Origin: Cryptomeria japonica
Lineage: Eukaryota > Streptophyta > Pinopsida > Cupressales > Cupressaceae
Direction: 5' to 3'
NCBI RefSeq assembly: GCF_030272615.1
Contig: NW_026729194.1
Location: 62,001 to 126,000, forward strand
DNA length: 64,000 nucleotides
Part shown: positions 47,272-58,399 of the stretch, one piece after another
How positions within the stretch are numbered: position 1 is the first letter of the stretch
How the letters are laid out: every line of letters begins with the position of its first letter
Program-made: the position numbers and the translations under genes
Notes under the pieces: model-generated
What the model was told of the DNA's origin: nothing
The model's database searches: none
Seen by the model: only the letters and a program-made list of their open reading frames with translations

Positions 47272-47439
47272 CCACTCTGGTGAACTACCTCAACTCAGCA
47301 ATATAACTATCGGTTTCAATTGCCTCCCCTCGATGATCTATTGAACACACACACAACCTGCCTCCAATCGGCAATCTATCCACCTCAAGGAATCTGTCAA
47401 TGTTTATAAACAATTCTTCCACTAGCCAGTCCATAACCA

Positions 47440-47451
47440 GCTCTGATACCA
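47440..47451 (-). promoter_or_regulatory. Primer-binding site, copy B
   Basis: The minus strand reads TGGTATCAGAGC, a perfect tRNA-Met site, two bases from the LTR. Confidence 0.85.
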
Positions 47452-47453
47452 CT

Positions 47454-48257
47454 TGGTGTAGCCATAACTATTAAAAATCATCAAAAGAGTCAACCGACCT
47501 ATGCAACAATAGAGACACAATGAAAGCAGCAAGAAAATATAATAATTTCACATAAATAGATCATTTAAAGCATTAGATCTTCTGGAAATCATTTGTGTAT
47601 CATTATATTGTCATCAAAGAACATTTTGTAATTAATTGGTTACATGCAGACTTCAAGCCAGATACAATCCAACCAGGACTCTAAGAATCAACCATATCAC
47701 AACATGCAAATATCAATCATTATTCTAAGTTCTACTTTCTCTTCCCCCTACAAATGATACATAACATCATATTTATGCTCACAAGAACATAAAACATTCA
47801 CCAATATAGGAAAATGAAACATGTAATTAGGTCGGCCCTAAGAATTAGGTAAATCTTTCAAGAAAATAACAACCAAGTGATGTGGTTTAGCAGGAAGGTT
47901 GGCCACATGCCAAAGAACCTCAAACAAGGCCCAAGATCGAGCCACATGCCAAAAATCACGTCGGTAATGAAGGAAAACCAACCGGTAACCACAAGAACTA
48001 TATGAGAAACCATAAACACTCCATCGAAAGTGAATTCTGACTGGAAAAGAACCCAAATAAACTAAAAAATATTGAATCAAGCACATGAAACCATCTAGAA
48101 AATGAAAAATAAGATCTGCCACAAAGAACAAGCAACTCTCGGTACCAACTGGTAAGAACACAGAAAACTGTAGAAAGAACTAAATTAGAACAAAATTGAA
48201 AGGAAATATTTTTGGTTGATGCAAGATTGCTCATCGGCCAGGGATGCTCCTACATCA
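47454..48257 (-). repeat. 5' LTR of copy B
   Basis: It runs from TGGTGTAGCC to CTACATCA on the plus strand and is followed by CTTTA. Confidence 0.85.
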
Positions 48258-49214
48258 CTTTAACTTAGGTTCTTGATCATCTCTCTCTTGTAGCCTTTTG
48301 TTTCTTTTTAGAGGTCTTCTTCTTAATTGTCATAGTCCTAATAGGGGTTCTAGGCAAACCCAATATTACCAATGGTAGGATAGACACAAATCTTATCCTT
48401 CTTTAACCAAATGCCTCAAAAACTAGAAAAAACCCTCAAAAGAGTCAATCGGCTTATGCAACAAGAGAGACACAACGAAAGCAGCAAGAAAACATTACAA
48501 TTTCACATAAATAGATTATATAAAGCCTTAGAGTTTCTGGCAATCATCCAGTTATCATCATATTATCATCAAAGAACATTCAGTAATTAACCAGTTACAT
48601 GTAGGATTGAAGCTAGATACAATCCAACCGAGACTCTAAGAATCAACTAGATCACAACATGTGAATCTCAATCCTTATTCTAAGTTTTAATTACTCTGCC
48701 CCCAACAAATGATACATAACATCATATTTATACTCGTCAAAACATGAAACATTCACCAATATAGGAAAATGAAACATGTAATTAGGTCAGCCCTAAGAAT
48801 TAGGTAAATCTTTCTGGAAAATAACAACCAAGTGATGTGGTTCAGCAGGAAGGTTGACCACATGCCAAAGAACATCGAACAAGGCCCAAGATCAATCGAC
48901 ATGCCAAAAATCATGTCGATAAGGAAGGAAAACCAACTGGTAAGCACAAGAACTATCTCAAGACCCAGAAACACTCAAGTGGAAGTGATATCTGACTGGA
49001 AAAGAACCCAAATAAACTGAAAATATTGAATCAAGCACATGAAACCATATACAAACTAAAAAATAAGATCTTCCATGAAGAACAAGCGACTCATGGTACC
49101 AACCAGTAAGACCACAAAAAACTGCACAAAGAACTAAATAAGAACAAAATTGAAAGGAAATATTTTTGGTTGATGCAAGATTGCTCATCGAATAGGGATG
49201 CTCCTTCATCACTT
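48258..49214 (-). repeat. Local duplication: 166 bp of flank plus a second LTR copy
   Basis: Positions 48258-48423 repeat the first 166 bp of the flank (49215 onward), and 48424-49214 repeat the 5' LTR lacking its first 14 or so bases. A tandem duplication of about 956 bp explains this, with AACT present at both breakpoints. Neither copy A nor copy C has it. Confidence 0.75.
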
Positions 49215-50942
49215 TAACTTTAGGTTCTAGATCATCTCTCTCTTGTAGCCTTTTGTTTCTTTTTAGAGGTCTTCTTCTCAATTGGCATAGTCTTAATAGG
49301 GGTTCTAGGAAAACTCAATATTACCAATGGTAGGATAGACACAAATCTTATCCTTCTTTAATCAAATTCCTCAAAAACTCTCTGCAAAAAAACATCCTTA
49401 AATAGTTTATCCATTCTTTTATCATGTCCTTTCTCAATTTTCTCTTCTCCTAACCTTTCTTCAATTTATTCCACTAAAACAAAACTAAACTTCTTCTTCA
49501 TAAACTTCATAAGGAAGCTCAAAATCCATATTATTTTAGGTTCTACTGTGAGAATATTAAAGTTGTCCCTACTTACTAGAAATGTGAATGCATCTTTGTA
49601 TTTCCAAACCACAAATGAAGGAAATCTCTGTACCTTTTGCATTCTATCATTTTTGTTTTAACCTGCTAGAGAATATTCTATTGTATGCCTTGTTATCTAT
49701 TTTGAACCCTCTAATGTTTTCTTTGATTTGTACTTCAGTAGGAGATGAACTTCCCTAAACACAATTATGTTTTTATTGAAGTTCATTCATAAACATGAAA
49801 GCTCAAAAAGTAATCTAGGAGCCATATTTGAATTCATATTTACTCACCTTGGTCCTTTTAAGATTATCTAGTAGCTACTACCTCCTCATCTCACTCAAGT
49901 ACAACTTTTCTTCAACAACCACCATTTGATGTTCAATATGAATTGCAATTATGTTCCTTGAATACATTCTTACTCACCTTGGTCCTTTTAAGATTATCCA
50001 GTATGAACAGGAACATGGATACCCGATGGAGATAGGCAACCACCCGACCATGTGGAACTAGAAGTCCCACCCCCCATACTATGAGATAGACATAAGGCCC
50101 TCAAAAAAATAGGGAGCCAAAGGAGGGAAACTACCTATACCCAAGGGTTAACATACAAGGGAACTCAAGGATACAATTTAGACAAGGGCCATTTTAGGGA
50201 CTTACAAGCAAACTCACAATGGTAGAACATTGTACTTAACTAAATGTTCTATACAAGTGACTTAGGTGTACAACATCAAAATGCATCAAAATATGATTCA
50301 TAATAGTCCATATATACGCATGAATAATAACAACATCACATATACAAGTAATCCAATCCAAGTCCATTTTTAGGTACACATTCCATGTTGAATCCATCCA
50401 AAAAACATCTGAAAGCATCAAGAGGTCATAAAAGACCTCACAAGACATCAGTAACCTTTATTACATAAAGAAAATAGATCCATATACATTCTTTAAACAA
50501 CATCATAAACTAAAAATTCAAGTCTCATAAACAAATTATTTTATTTCTGAGTGCTCAAATCACCCCCTAACCTCATGAAACACATCACAATTTTATGAAA
50601 CTGAAGGGAAACAATAATAGAACCATATAGGACCAAATTATACTCGAAAAACCCTCCATAAACAATAATTATAGATGCAAAAGGGAAATTAATTCATTTA
50701 ATGAGTTTTCCAAACATATCTCAAAAAACAGCCCTTAAAAAAATAGAAATGGAGGAAGGCAAAAGGAATATCCATAAGCCAATAAAAGAAAAACAATGTC
50801 GTCATTTTAAAAAAAAAATTACACAAAAAATGACATGAAAATACCTCAAAAATATTCCATTCTTATATCATTTAAATGAAAGGATAAAAATTTCAAAAAC
50901 ATCCATCTCAAATGGGGAGAAATGAAGGCAAGACACTTGCCC
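49215..50942 (-). pseudogene. Flank of the insertion, copy B: broken ORF and AT-rich DNA
   Basis: Equivalent to 34653-36360 and 60931-62651. The unidentified protein seen at 34799-35104 is here interrupted by shifts and stops between about 49380 and 49640. No other gene is present. Confidence 0.45.
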
Positions 50943-51605
50943 TTCTCAAGGACAGTTGTCTTCCTCTCATCCCTCTCCATCTCTCCCTTTAGACTATTTA
51001 AACCTCCCATTTCCCTTCCTTGTTCATCCACTTTTCATTTTTATACCTCCATAATGCATAATTGTTCATCCATTTCCATTTTTATAACTTCATATTGCAT
51101 AAATATTTTCTCATCTTTTACTCATCCACATCCATTTAGCAGAGCATTTTGAATTACATATTTCTTACTTTACACCTTTCATTCACTATCATGGACCATT
51201 GTCGGATATCTACCATTCAGCAAGCACATATCAAATCAAGGGACCATCAAATCAAAGGATAAATCTAGAGTCTTCATTTTAATTTCTATTAGGTTGTTTA
51301 TCTAATTTTTTCTTCTTAATTGTCCTTGTCTTGAGTGTTTGAATGGATTTTATGTACTTAGATTGTTAAATAGGTTTAGTTTCATTCACACATTTTCACT
51401 CACACAATTTTATTTTAATAATTAAAAAATATATTTTCTTATTCAATAATTTTAAAAATATATTTATTTAATTTCAAATTTTCCTACATTTCGTCGTGAG
51501 ATCATTTATTCCTTTGTTGATAGACATTCTAGGAATTCATGTTAGTGGAGTGCAGCATGTGGCATTTACAATGCAAGATCTAGAAAGATGTGAGATAAAG
51601 GTACA
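50943..51605. repeat. Dispersed repeat D, copy 2
   Basis: It matches 30721-31395. It joins the insertion flank abruptly at 50942/50943 and ends at GATAAAGGTACAT next to the inverted GMC fragment. It contains TATTTAAA at 50995-51002, where copy 1 has TATTTACA. Confidence 0.7.
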
Positions 51606-51627
51606 TTAGTTAAAGAATGAAAAAAAA

Positions 51628-51841
51628 TCAAATGGATGAGAAAAGTAATTATATCTTACAAATGGATTATCTTTGGGATTTTTGCTACTAAGTCGAAGCT
51701 CACCCCTTGATAAGGGAAATGACACCTTGCTGAAGATAGCTCCTATATATTTATCATCTATAGAGGTTTGTTGCTGAAAATAGCTACCACCCCAAATGTA
51801 GACATGGGAATTGTCTATTATACCCACTACTTGTGGTGTTT
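51628..51841 (-). repeat. Inverted arm: 214 bp of GMC exon 3 on the opposite strand
   Basis: The minus strand matches 52118-52331 with 4 mismatches and the intact gene at 39527-39740 with 6, without indels. It encodes, reversed, the segment from VGIIDNSHVYIWGG to NYFSHPFD. It shares three bases with the pseudogene copy against the intact gene (giving QQQ, NPKD and SHP), so it derives from the duplicated copy. With the direct arm it forms a near-perfect stem with a 276-nt loop. Confidence 0.9.
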
Positions 51842-51857
51842 ATCAACTATTTGTCAA

Positions 51858-52790
51858 CTATTTGTCTATAAAACAATGTTGCAGGAATATTGAAGGCTAA
51901 TGGTGTTGAGTTGATGAGTAGTATCGATAATCTCTTATATCAGGTATTTATCAACTATTTGTGACAATGGAGTGAAGTAATTTTATCAGCGAGAATTATG
52001 GGTAGCCCTCAACTTCTTTTATTACTGTATTGTTAGATCTAAACTCGGTAGGGAAAATGATTCAAGATCCCCCATGTACAAGAATCATTTTGAAATCCGC
52101 TAAGGCACTTGAATTTGAAACACCACAAGTAGTGGGTATAATAGACAATTCCCATGTCTACATTTGGGGTGGTAGCTATTTTCAGCAACAAAACTCTATA
52201 GATGATCAATATATAGGAGCTATCTTCAGCAAGGTGACATTTCCCTTATCAAGGGGTGAGCTTCGACTTAGTAGAAAAAATCCCAAAGATAATCCATTTG
52301 TAAGATATAATTACTTTTCTCATCCATTTGATGTACAAGAATGTATTCTTGCTATGAAGGTATTGTGAAATATTACCATGACAACTTCTATCCAAGAATT
52401 TGCATTTAATAGTGGGCTTCAATTCATAGGGTCAAAATTGCCACAAAATATACTGGATAAAGATGCCTTGGAATTTTTTTGCAAAGATACTGTACGAACA
52501 CTTTGGCATTACCATGGAGGGTGTGAAGTTAATCACGTGATTGACAAAACATTTCAAGTGAAAGGTGTTGATGGTCTAAGGGTTGTGGATAATTCAATTT
52601 TCAAGGATAGCCCTGGGACAAATCCACAAGCCACTACCATGATGCTTGGAAGGCATTTTTTTTTCCTTTTATATTATATTATGTTAAAATAATTTAAATT
52701 ATAATATTATTAACATTTTATTAGTTGCATATATGTAGGTATGCAGGAATTCTTATCCTTCAAGAGCGGATGAACATTTGTGAATATTAG
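51858..52790 (+). pseudogene. HOTHEAD-like GMC oxidoreductase pseudogene (exons 3-4 only)
   Basis: It begins in the last bases of intron 2 (TTGTCTATAAAACAATG), with exon 3-like sequence from 51885, intron 3-like 52688-52738 approximately, and exon 4-like 52739-52790. Exons 1 and 2, hence the signal peptide and FAD-binding motif, are absent. A 43-bp deletion near 52025 shifts the frame, and two Ser codons have become TGA (51962-51964 and 52366-52368). The C-terminal WHYHGGC and GTNPQAT blocks remain. It cannot make an enzyme; it supplies the direct arm of the inverted repeat. Confidence 0.9.
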
Positions 52791-53132
52791 ACCATTTTCA
52801 AATATTTTTATAATAAAATGTTACAAACTTATGTTGTTTATTTGTTATTAACATCAAATAGAATGACTTAATTTCTAATAATTTACTTTTCATATAATGT
52901 TTATATTCAATTGTTGTTTAATATATATTAATTTATAAAATTACAAAACAAAGAAAAAATGAGGGAAAACTTTGATGATAATATTAATGCAAAGATATAT
53001 ATATATAATTACTTCAAAGAAATAGAAAGTAAACAAATACTATTTTCTACTTTAGAATTTATTGAAATGAATTATTAGACTCCAATATTTTATTAAAAAT
53101 GATAGAATAAAACATTCACATTTATTATAAGT

Positions 53133-54011
53133 TGTTGAACACTATCGGATGTTGAGAGGGGGGAGATCAACTTACACTTAAAACTTATCAGATTTATCAT
53201 TCATTATATCTACCATATCCATGAATGTAAATAATTGAAATCACAAAGACAAAAATATATAACACCAAGATTTTTACTTGAAAAACCCAAAGAGGAAAAT
53301 ACCATGGTGAGAATAACACTCACTATATATATATGAAATTATTTACAATGTTTAGGCTAACTACGAAGGATCTCATTTTCCCTAAGAGGACTTGCTCAAC
53401 TAAAGATCAATTTTTCAGGGTAAGATACGTAGGTTCATTCAAATACAATGAGATCAAAAGATTAAACTAGAAGAGTACTGCATTAAAATGTGGATTATAG
53501 TTTAATATTCATCTGAAGAAACCTTTACCACTACTATGCAGTACATCAGGAATATATATCTAAACCCTTCTCTACATCAGGAATGCAACACATTCCTCCA
53601 TGCCACTTATCAAGACTACCTAAATATGAATGTAGGTAAGAACATCTTCAACTTTAGATCACCTTGTCTTCTAAGAGCATGACATATAATGAGGATGTAC
53701 ATCCAAAAATACTATTATATAAATCAAATAATCATCTAAGGTATATCCACCTTGTACTAGACTAAAAGAGTATGACAGATTGTTCACTGAAATAGTCACA
53801 CATAGTTGAAACACTATAACAGTATTACAATCATCAATCAAAGTTGTAGGAGCATCATTATATACTACTTTAAATTTTTACATATGCTTATCAACATAAT
53901 ACATATATCCACACAACATCTATACAACCATATATCACTACACCATGTAGAAAATATCATTCAAACCATAAGTTTGACATCAATGATGACATGAAAGCCA
54001 TATTTACAACA
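53133..54011 (-). repeat. 3' LTR of the copia-like element, copy 2
   Basis: Segmental duplicate of 40539-41398, at an offset of about 12.59 kb that matches the offset of the gene copies. Confidence 0.7.
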
Positions 54012-56065
54012 ATATCCCCCTTTGACATTGATAGAAAACCTTCAGCCAACATTTATCTCTCCCCCTTTGACATCAAGGACAAAGGGCACATGAACAATAT
54101 ATAACACTGTGCTATACATAACTCACCCTATTTATAAGATCTCTTCAATAGTAGAATACCTAAAATAAAATTTCACCCATACTATTACATAAATACATGA
54201 TCAAAAAAATATCTTACCGAAAGTTAATCTTAGAAACATCTTGCAAGGTAGGGATTACGGTATCTTTACAAATAACCTTCAATTGTGCCCAACCAAAGCT
54301 CCAATCAACTCCCACATTATCAAAACATTGAGCTAGCTCTCCATCTTCAAAATGAGTTATTGTGCAACTTCACAACTTCCAAACTTAGATACTGACAGAG
54401 TCTTTAAAAATTTTCACCATTCTTGTGAGATGCATATCAACAATATTCCATTATTTGAAAATATTTATTTACATTCTCCTTCTGATCCACCAATTGATTT
54501 ACATTTGTATACTAATTTTCTACTTTTCTAGTATTTTCTTTTTTATTTTTTTTAGATCAATAGACTTAAATATCTCTAGAATATGAGCCTCAAGATTTTT
54601 TATATCCTTTTGAATTTTACTTATGGATTCAAGCTAGGCATGAAAAAACTATTATAATGTTGCAATATCGTCCTTTAGATGGTTGTGTGTCTTTGCACAC
54701 ACTTATTCACTCTGTCTTCTATCAACCTCTTCTCTAAATCACTTGAAGTAGTTTCTTCAAGAATGAAATCATATCATTACAAAACCTCTAATAGAGTTCA
54801 CAATTTCTCTTCACCAATTAAGGATTCATCTAATTTAGCATACAAAATTTTCTCTTAGAGAAACTTCAACATATCCTCAATTAGTTCAATTAAATACTTC
54901 TTTCTAGCTATATGATGAAAGACATCACCCAAGTGAAACATTTAGAGAGATGATAATTTGTTCAAATATAATTTTCCTTCTATTACCAGTACTTATAATG
55001 CCTCTAGTGTATCTATCAATTGAAATTTCATTTGGAATTAAAGAAACCTAGGAACATTGGAACCTTCACCTATAGACACTCTTCTTACTATCGTTTCTTT
55101 CTCTTTCAATATCATTTCTTCTTTCTTCTTTTCTATTGAGTGGTCTATTCTTCCGTCTATCTTCTCTTCTTCATCCATTTCTTAATGCTTCTCCCTTTTT
55201 GTTTCTCCACCTTTCTTTTTCTTCGTTTCTTCCTTAGGAACTTTCACTGTACTTTGATCGAATTCTTGTCAAAATTCACTTGAATATCTAGAATAGTTTT
55301 CAGACCACCTACATCAATCTTGTGTTCCTCTATTCCCTTCTTAGGGACAAACATACTGCAACTTGTTTCTCCAATACAAATTCTTATGTTTTTATCCTCC
55401 TTTAGAGAAGAAAAAATCTTCACCACTTCTTCTACATCCTCAGCTGCTATTTAATTATATTGTTTCACTATTCTCTTTATGTGTTCAATATATCCACCCA
55501 TAATTTGATTTATTATTTATTTCTTTTTGAACCTTGCACTAAGAATTGTCTAATTTTACTTCTTGCTTCTAGAATAAGGAGAAACAAAATTTATCAATAA
55601 CACCTGCCATTATGTTATTCTCCTTTGTTACTACATTTTTTCTCTTTTTTATCAAGATTTGTATGAAACTTTTGCTTAGTATCTGTGATTTTGCAAAAAT
55701 TATCAAGTACCTAATCGCAACCTTTTCTATAGTTTCTTTATTCACTAGATGAGACTCATCATACATGTTTACTATAAACCCCAATTATTTATGCATTCAT
55801 ATTCCACTTAGAAGAATATCCAAATCAAGTGGCTAATAATTTGAACCATCTTTACAATTTTCTTCCCTCTTAGTCATCTTTTGTACTTTAATTTTTATTT
55901 CTTTATAATTTCCTATAGGAGTCTCTCCTAGAGAAGCCATAGATCTTTTCTTGTTAGCCAAAGGAATTGCATCCTCTTCTTCTTCTTCAATCACCCTTTG
56001 CTTTGTCTTTATTCTAATCACAAGTTTCTCTTTATATGCATCTTCTTTTGAGATTCGCTCAAATT
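54012..56065 (-). pseudogene. Unidentified long ORF of the copia-like element, downstream half, copy 2
   Basis: Duplicate of 41411-43498, starting with the polypurine tract (54012-54023). The best stretches are 55833-56065 and beyond the LTR edge (KRSMASLGETPIG), 55569-55784 (MYDESHLVNKETIEKVAIRY) and 55244-55426 (GIEEHKIDVGGLKTILDIQV). Shifts and stops differ from copy 1, so both have decayed since duplication. Confidence 0.5.
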
Positions 56066-56070
56066 CTTTA

Positions 56071-58051
56071 TGGTGCAACCTAAACTGGTAAAAACCCTCA
56101 AAAGAATCAATCGACTTATGCAGCAATAGAGTCACAACGAAAGAAGAAAGAAAACATAACAAGTTCACATAAGAAGATCATTTAAAGCCTTAGAGATTTT
56201 GGCAATCATTTGGTTATCATCATACTATCATCAGAGAATATCTGGTAATTAACCAGTTACATGTAGGCTTCAAGCCAGATACAATCCAACCGGGACTCTA
56301 AGAATCAAGCGGATCACAACATGTGAATCTCAATCCTTATTCTAAGTTGTACTTTCTCTGCCCCCTACAAATGATACATAACATCATATTTACACCCACC
56401 AAAACACATCTAGGTTGGCCTCATAAAATTACATTCACCAATACAGGAAAATGAAACATGTAAGTAGGTCGGCCCTAAGAATTAGGTAGCTCTTTTTGGA
56501 AAATAACAACCAAGTGATGTGGTTCAGTAGGAAGGTCAGCCACATGCCAAAGAACATCGGAAAAGACCCAAGATGGATCCACATGCTAAGAATCGCATTG
56601 CCAATGAAGGAAAACCAATTGATAAGCACAAGAATTGTCTCAGAACCCATAAATAGTCAATTGGAAGTTATATCTGACTAGAAAAGAACCCAAATGAACT
56701 CAAAATCTATAATCACACACATGAAATTGTATGGAAACCAAAAATAAGATCCACCACAAAGAACAAGCAATATCGGTACCAATCGATAAGAATATAGAAA
56801 GCTACACTAATAACTTGTGAAGTTCGAAAAATGGTGAATGATGGAGATCTAGAGGAAAGCTTTTCTTCCCTCTGAGACGAGACAAAATTTTCACTTCAGA
56901 TTTCTGTTCAAACATATTTTCTGGATTACATTGGAAGAGGGAGGAAAATACACTAGATTCAACCTCTAGAGAAAGAGATTGAATTTTGAGTGATGGTAAG
57001 TGAATCGCCTCTTCTGAGATTGAGATTTGAATTGATTGAATTGTGTACTTATGATCAAGTGTAAAACTGACAAAGATCTGATTATAACTCAAGGTAGAAG
57101 CATAGGATGAAGTTGTGCACTTGGATCTGGCAATAATTTGTCGAAACAAAGTTACCCTACGAATTTGGGAAAAAGCTGCCCAAATCATGGCGGGAATGTA
57201 CATGGTCCTTCGAAAAATCTACGAAATGAAAAGGGTTTTTTTGCCTCTACAAATTTAGCCTGAATATGAAAGTACAATTGTGCACCTACAACCTACACAA
57301 AGAAAAGAGAGGGAAAGGTGTTGGAATTGGGGGTTTTCTTTCAGGTCAAACCCCAATTTTTGAATTAACCAAATGATGAAAGAAAGCACATGGAAGTAAA
57401 TATAAATTAAAGACTGTAATGTAAATCTACTCAAGGGAGGTTGTAGATAGAATGTAGGTAGATTTTCTTGTGTTGAATTGAATGTTGGAATGAATCTCCT
57501 CTTCAATGTTTGAATCCTTAACTTGAATGCAACACCCAACCTTGAAGGGAGACTTGAGAATGCTCAATGCTAGAAAGGAATGCTTGAATGCTCTTGAATT
57601 CTTGAATGCGCAGTCTCATGTATCAGTGTTATTCTTCTTGAACTTATGCCAAATGGGAGGGGAAATGCGACTTAAATACTTGTCAATTAGGGCTAATTGA
57701 CCAATTTTTCATTGTCAATGTGCAACCTCCAAATTACATTTAAAAAGGGTCCTGCCCTAAAATGGGGTAGGGGATAGGGGTGCCACGCCCCTGTCCTACC
57801 CTTTTTTGCAGGAGTGGATGCAGTCTAGTCAGTGCAGAGGGGAAGCAAGATGTGGTTTTCAGGCATCAAGCAAGTCTCTAGTTTTCGATAACGATTAGGG
57901 ATTTGAATCATGTGCATGAGGACCCTAATGTGGTTGAAAATTGCAAGGGTCACAATTTCATGACACTACATAACTAAATAAGAACAAAACTGAAAGAAAA
58001 TATTTTTGGTTGATGCAAGAATGCTCATCGACCAAAGATGCTCCTACATCA
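56071..58051 (-). repeat. 3' LTR of copy C, interrupted
   Basis: It starts TGGTGCAACC and ends CCTACATCA on the plus strand, and is enlarged by the nested solo LTR. Confidence 0.75.
56816..57970 (-). mobile_element. Nested solo LTR, copy 2
   Basis: It runs TGTGAAG to CACTACA with TAACT duplications at 56811-56815 and 57971-57975. Same insertion point and duplication as 44100-45264. Confidence 0.8.
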
Positions 58052-58399
58052 GACAACCCAAGTAGAAAAAGACGTTCCATGAGAGGAAACTCATGAACAT
58101 CTAAAAGGATTCAGAATGAAGATCCCATGCTCATTTCTGATCCAAATATCTTCTTTATCTGAAAACCTCTTCTCTAACTCTTTCAGTGCCTCAAACGGAT
58201 TCTCTAACCTTTGAATCCCTTTGTTTCTCTTTCTTTGCTTCAAATCTACACATTAGCTCAGTTTTTGCAGCCCTGATTTGGTTTTTCTACAAGACTTTAT
58301 CTGATTTGTCACCGTCAACTCTTTGTCGCTCAGTTCCATTTATCCATTAGGTTCAATTGCCAAATCCTTCTGCAAACTTATGTCACCCTCTGATATAAT

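Larger units (their letters stand above)
43504..48257 (-). mobile_element. Gag-protease gypsy-like element, copy B (complete)
   Basis: LTRs at 43504-45345 (enlarged by a nested solo LTR at 44100-45264) and 47454-48257 enclose a 2108-bp internal region. CTTTA flanks both sides (43499-43503 and 48258-48262). The minus strand carries primer-binding site, gag, zinc knuckle and protease remnant but no reverse transcriptase, RNase H or integrase, so it is a non-autonomous gag-protease element. No clear polypurine tract precedes the 3' LTR, suggesting the internal deletion reached close to it. Confidence 0.85.

Noticed and set aside
51606-51827. 73-codon minus-strand frame resembling the GMC enzyme, as a separate gene
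   Set aside because: It is the inverted fragment of exon 3 with no start context or other exons; it is meaningful as a hairpin arm, not as a coding gene.
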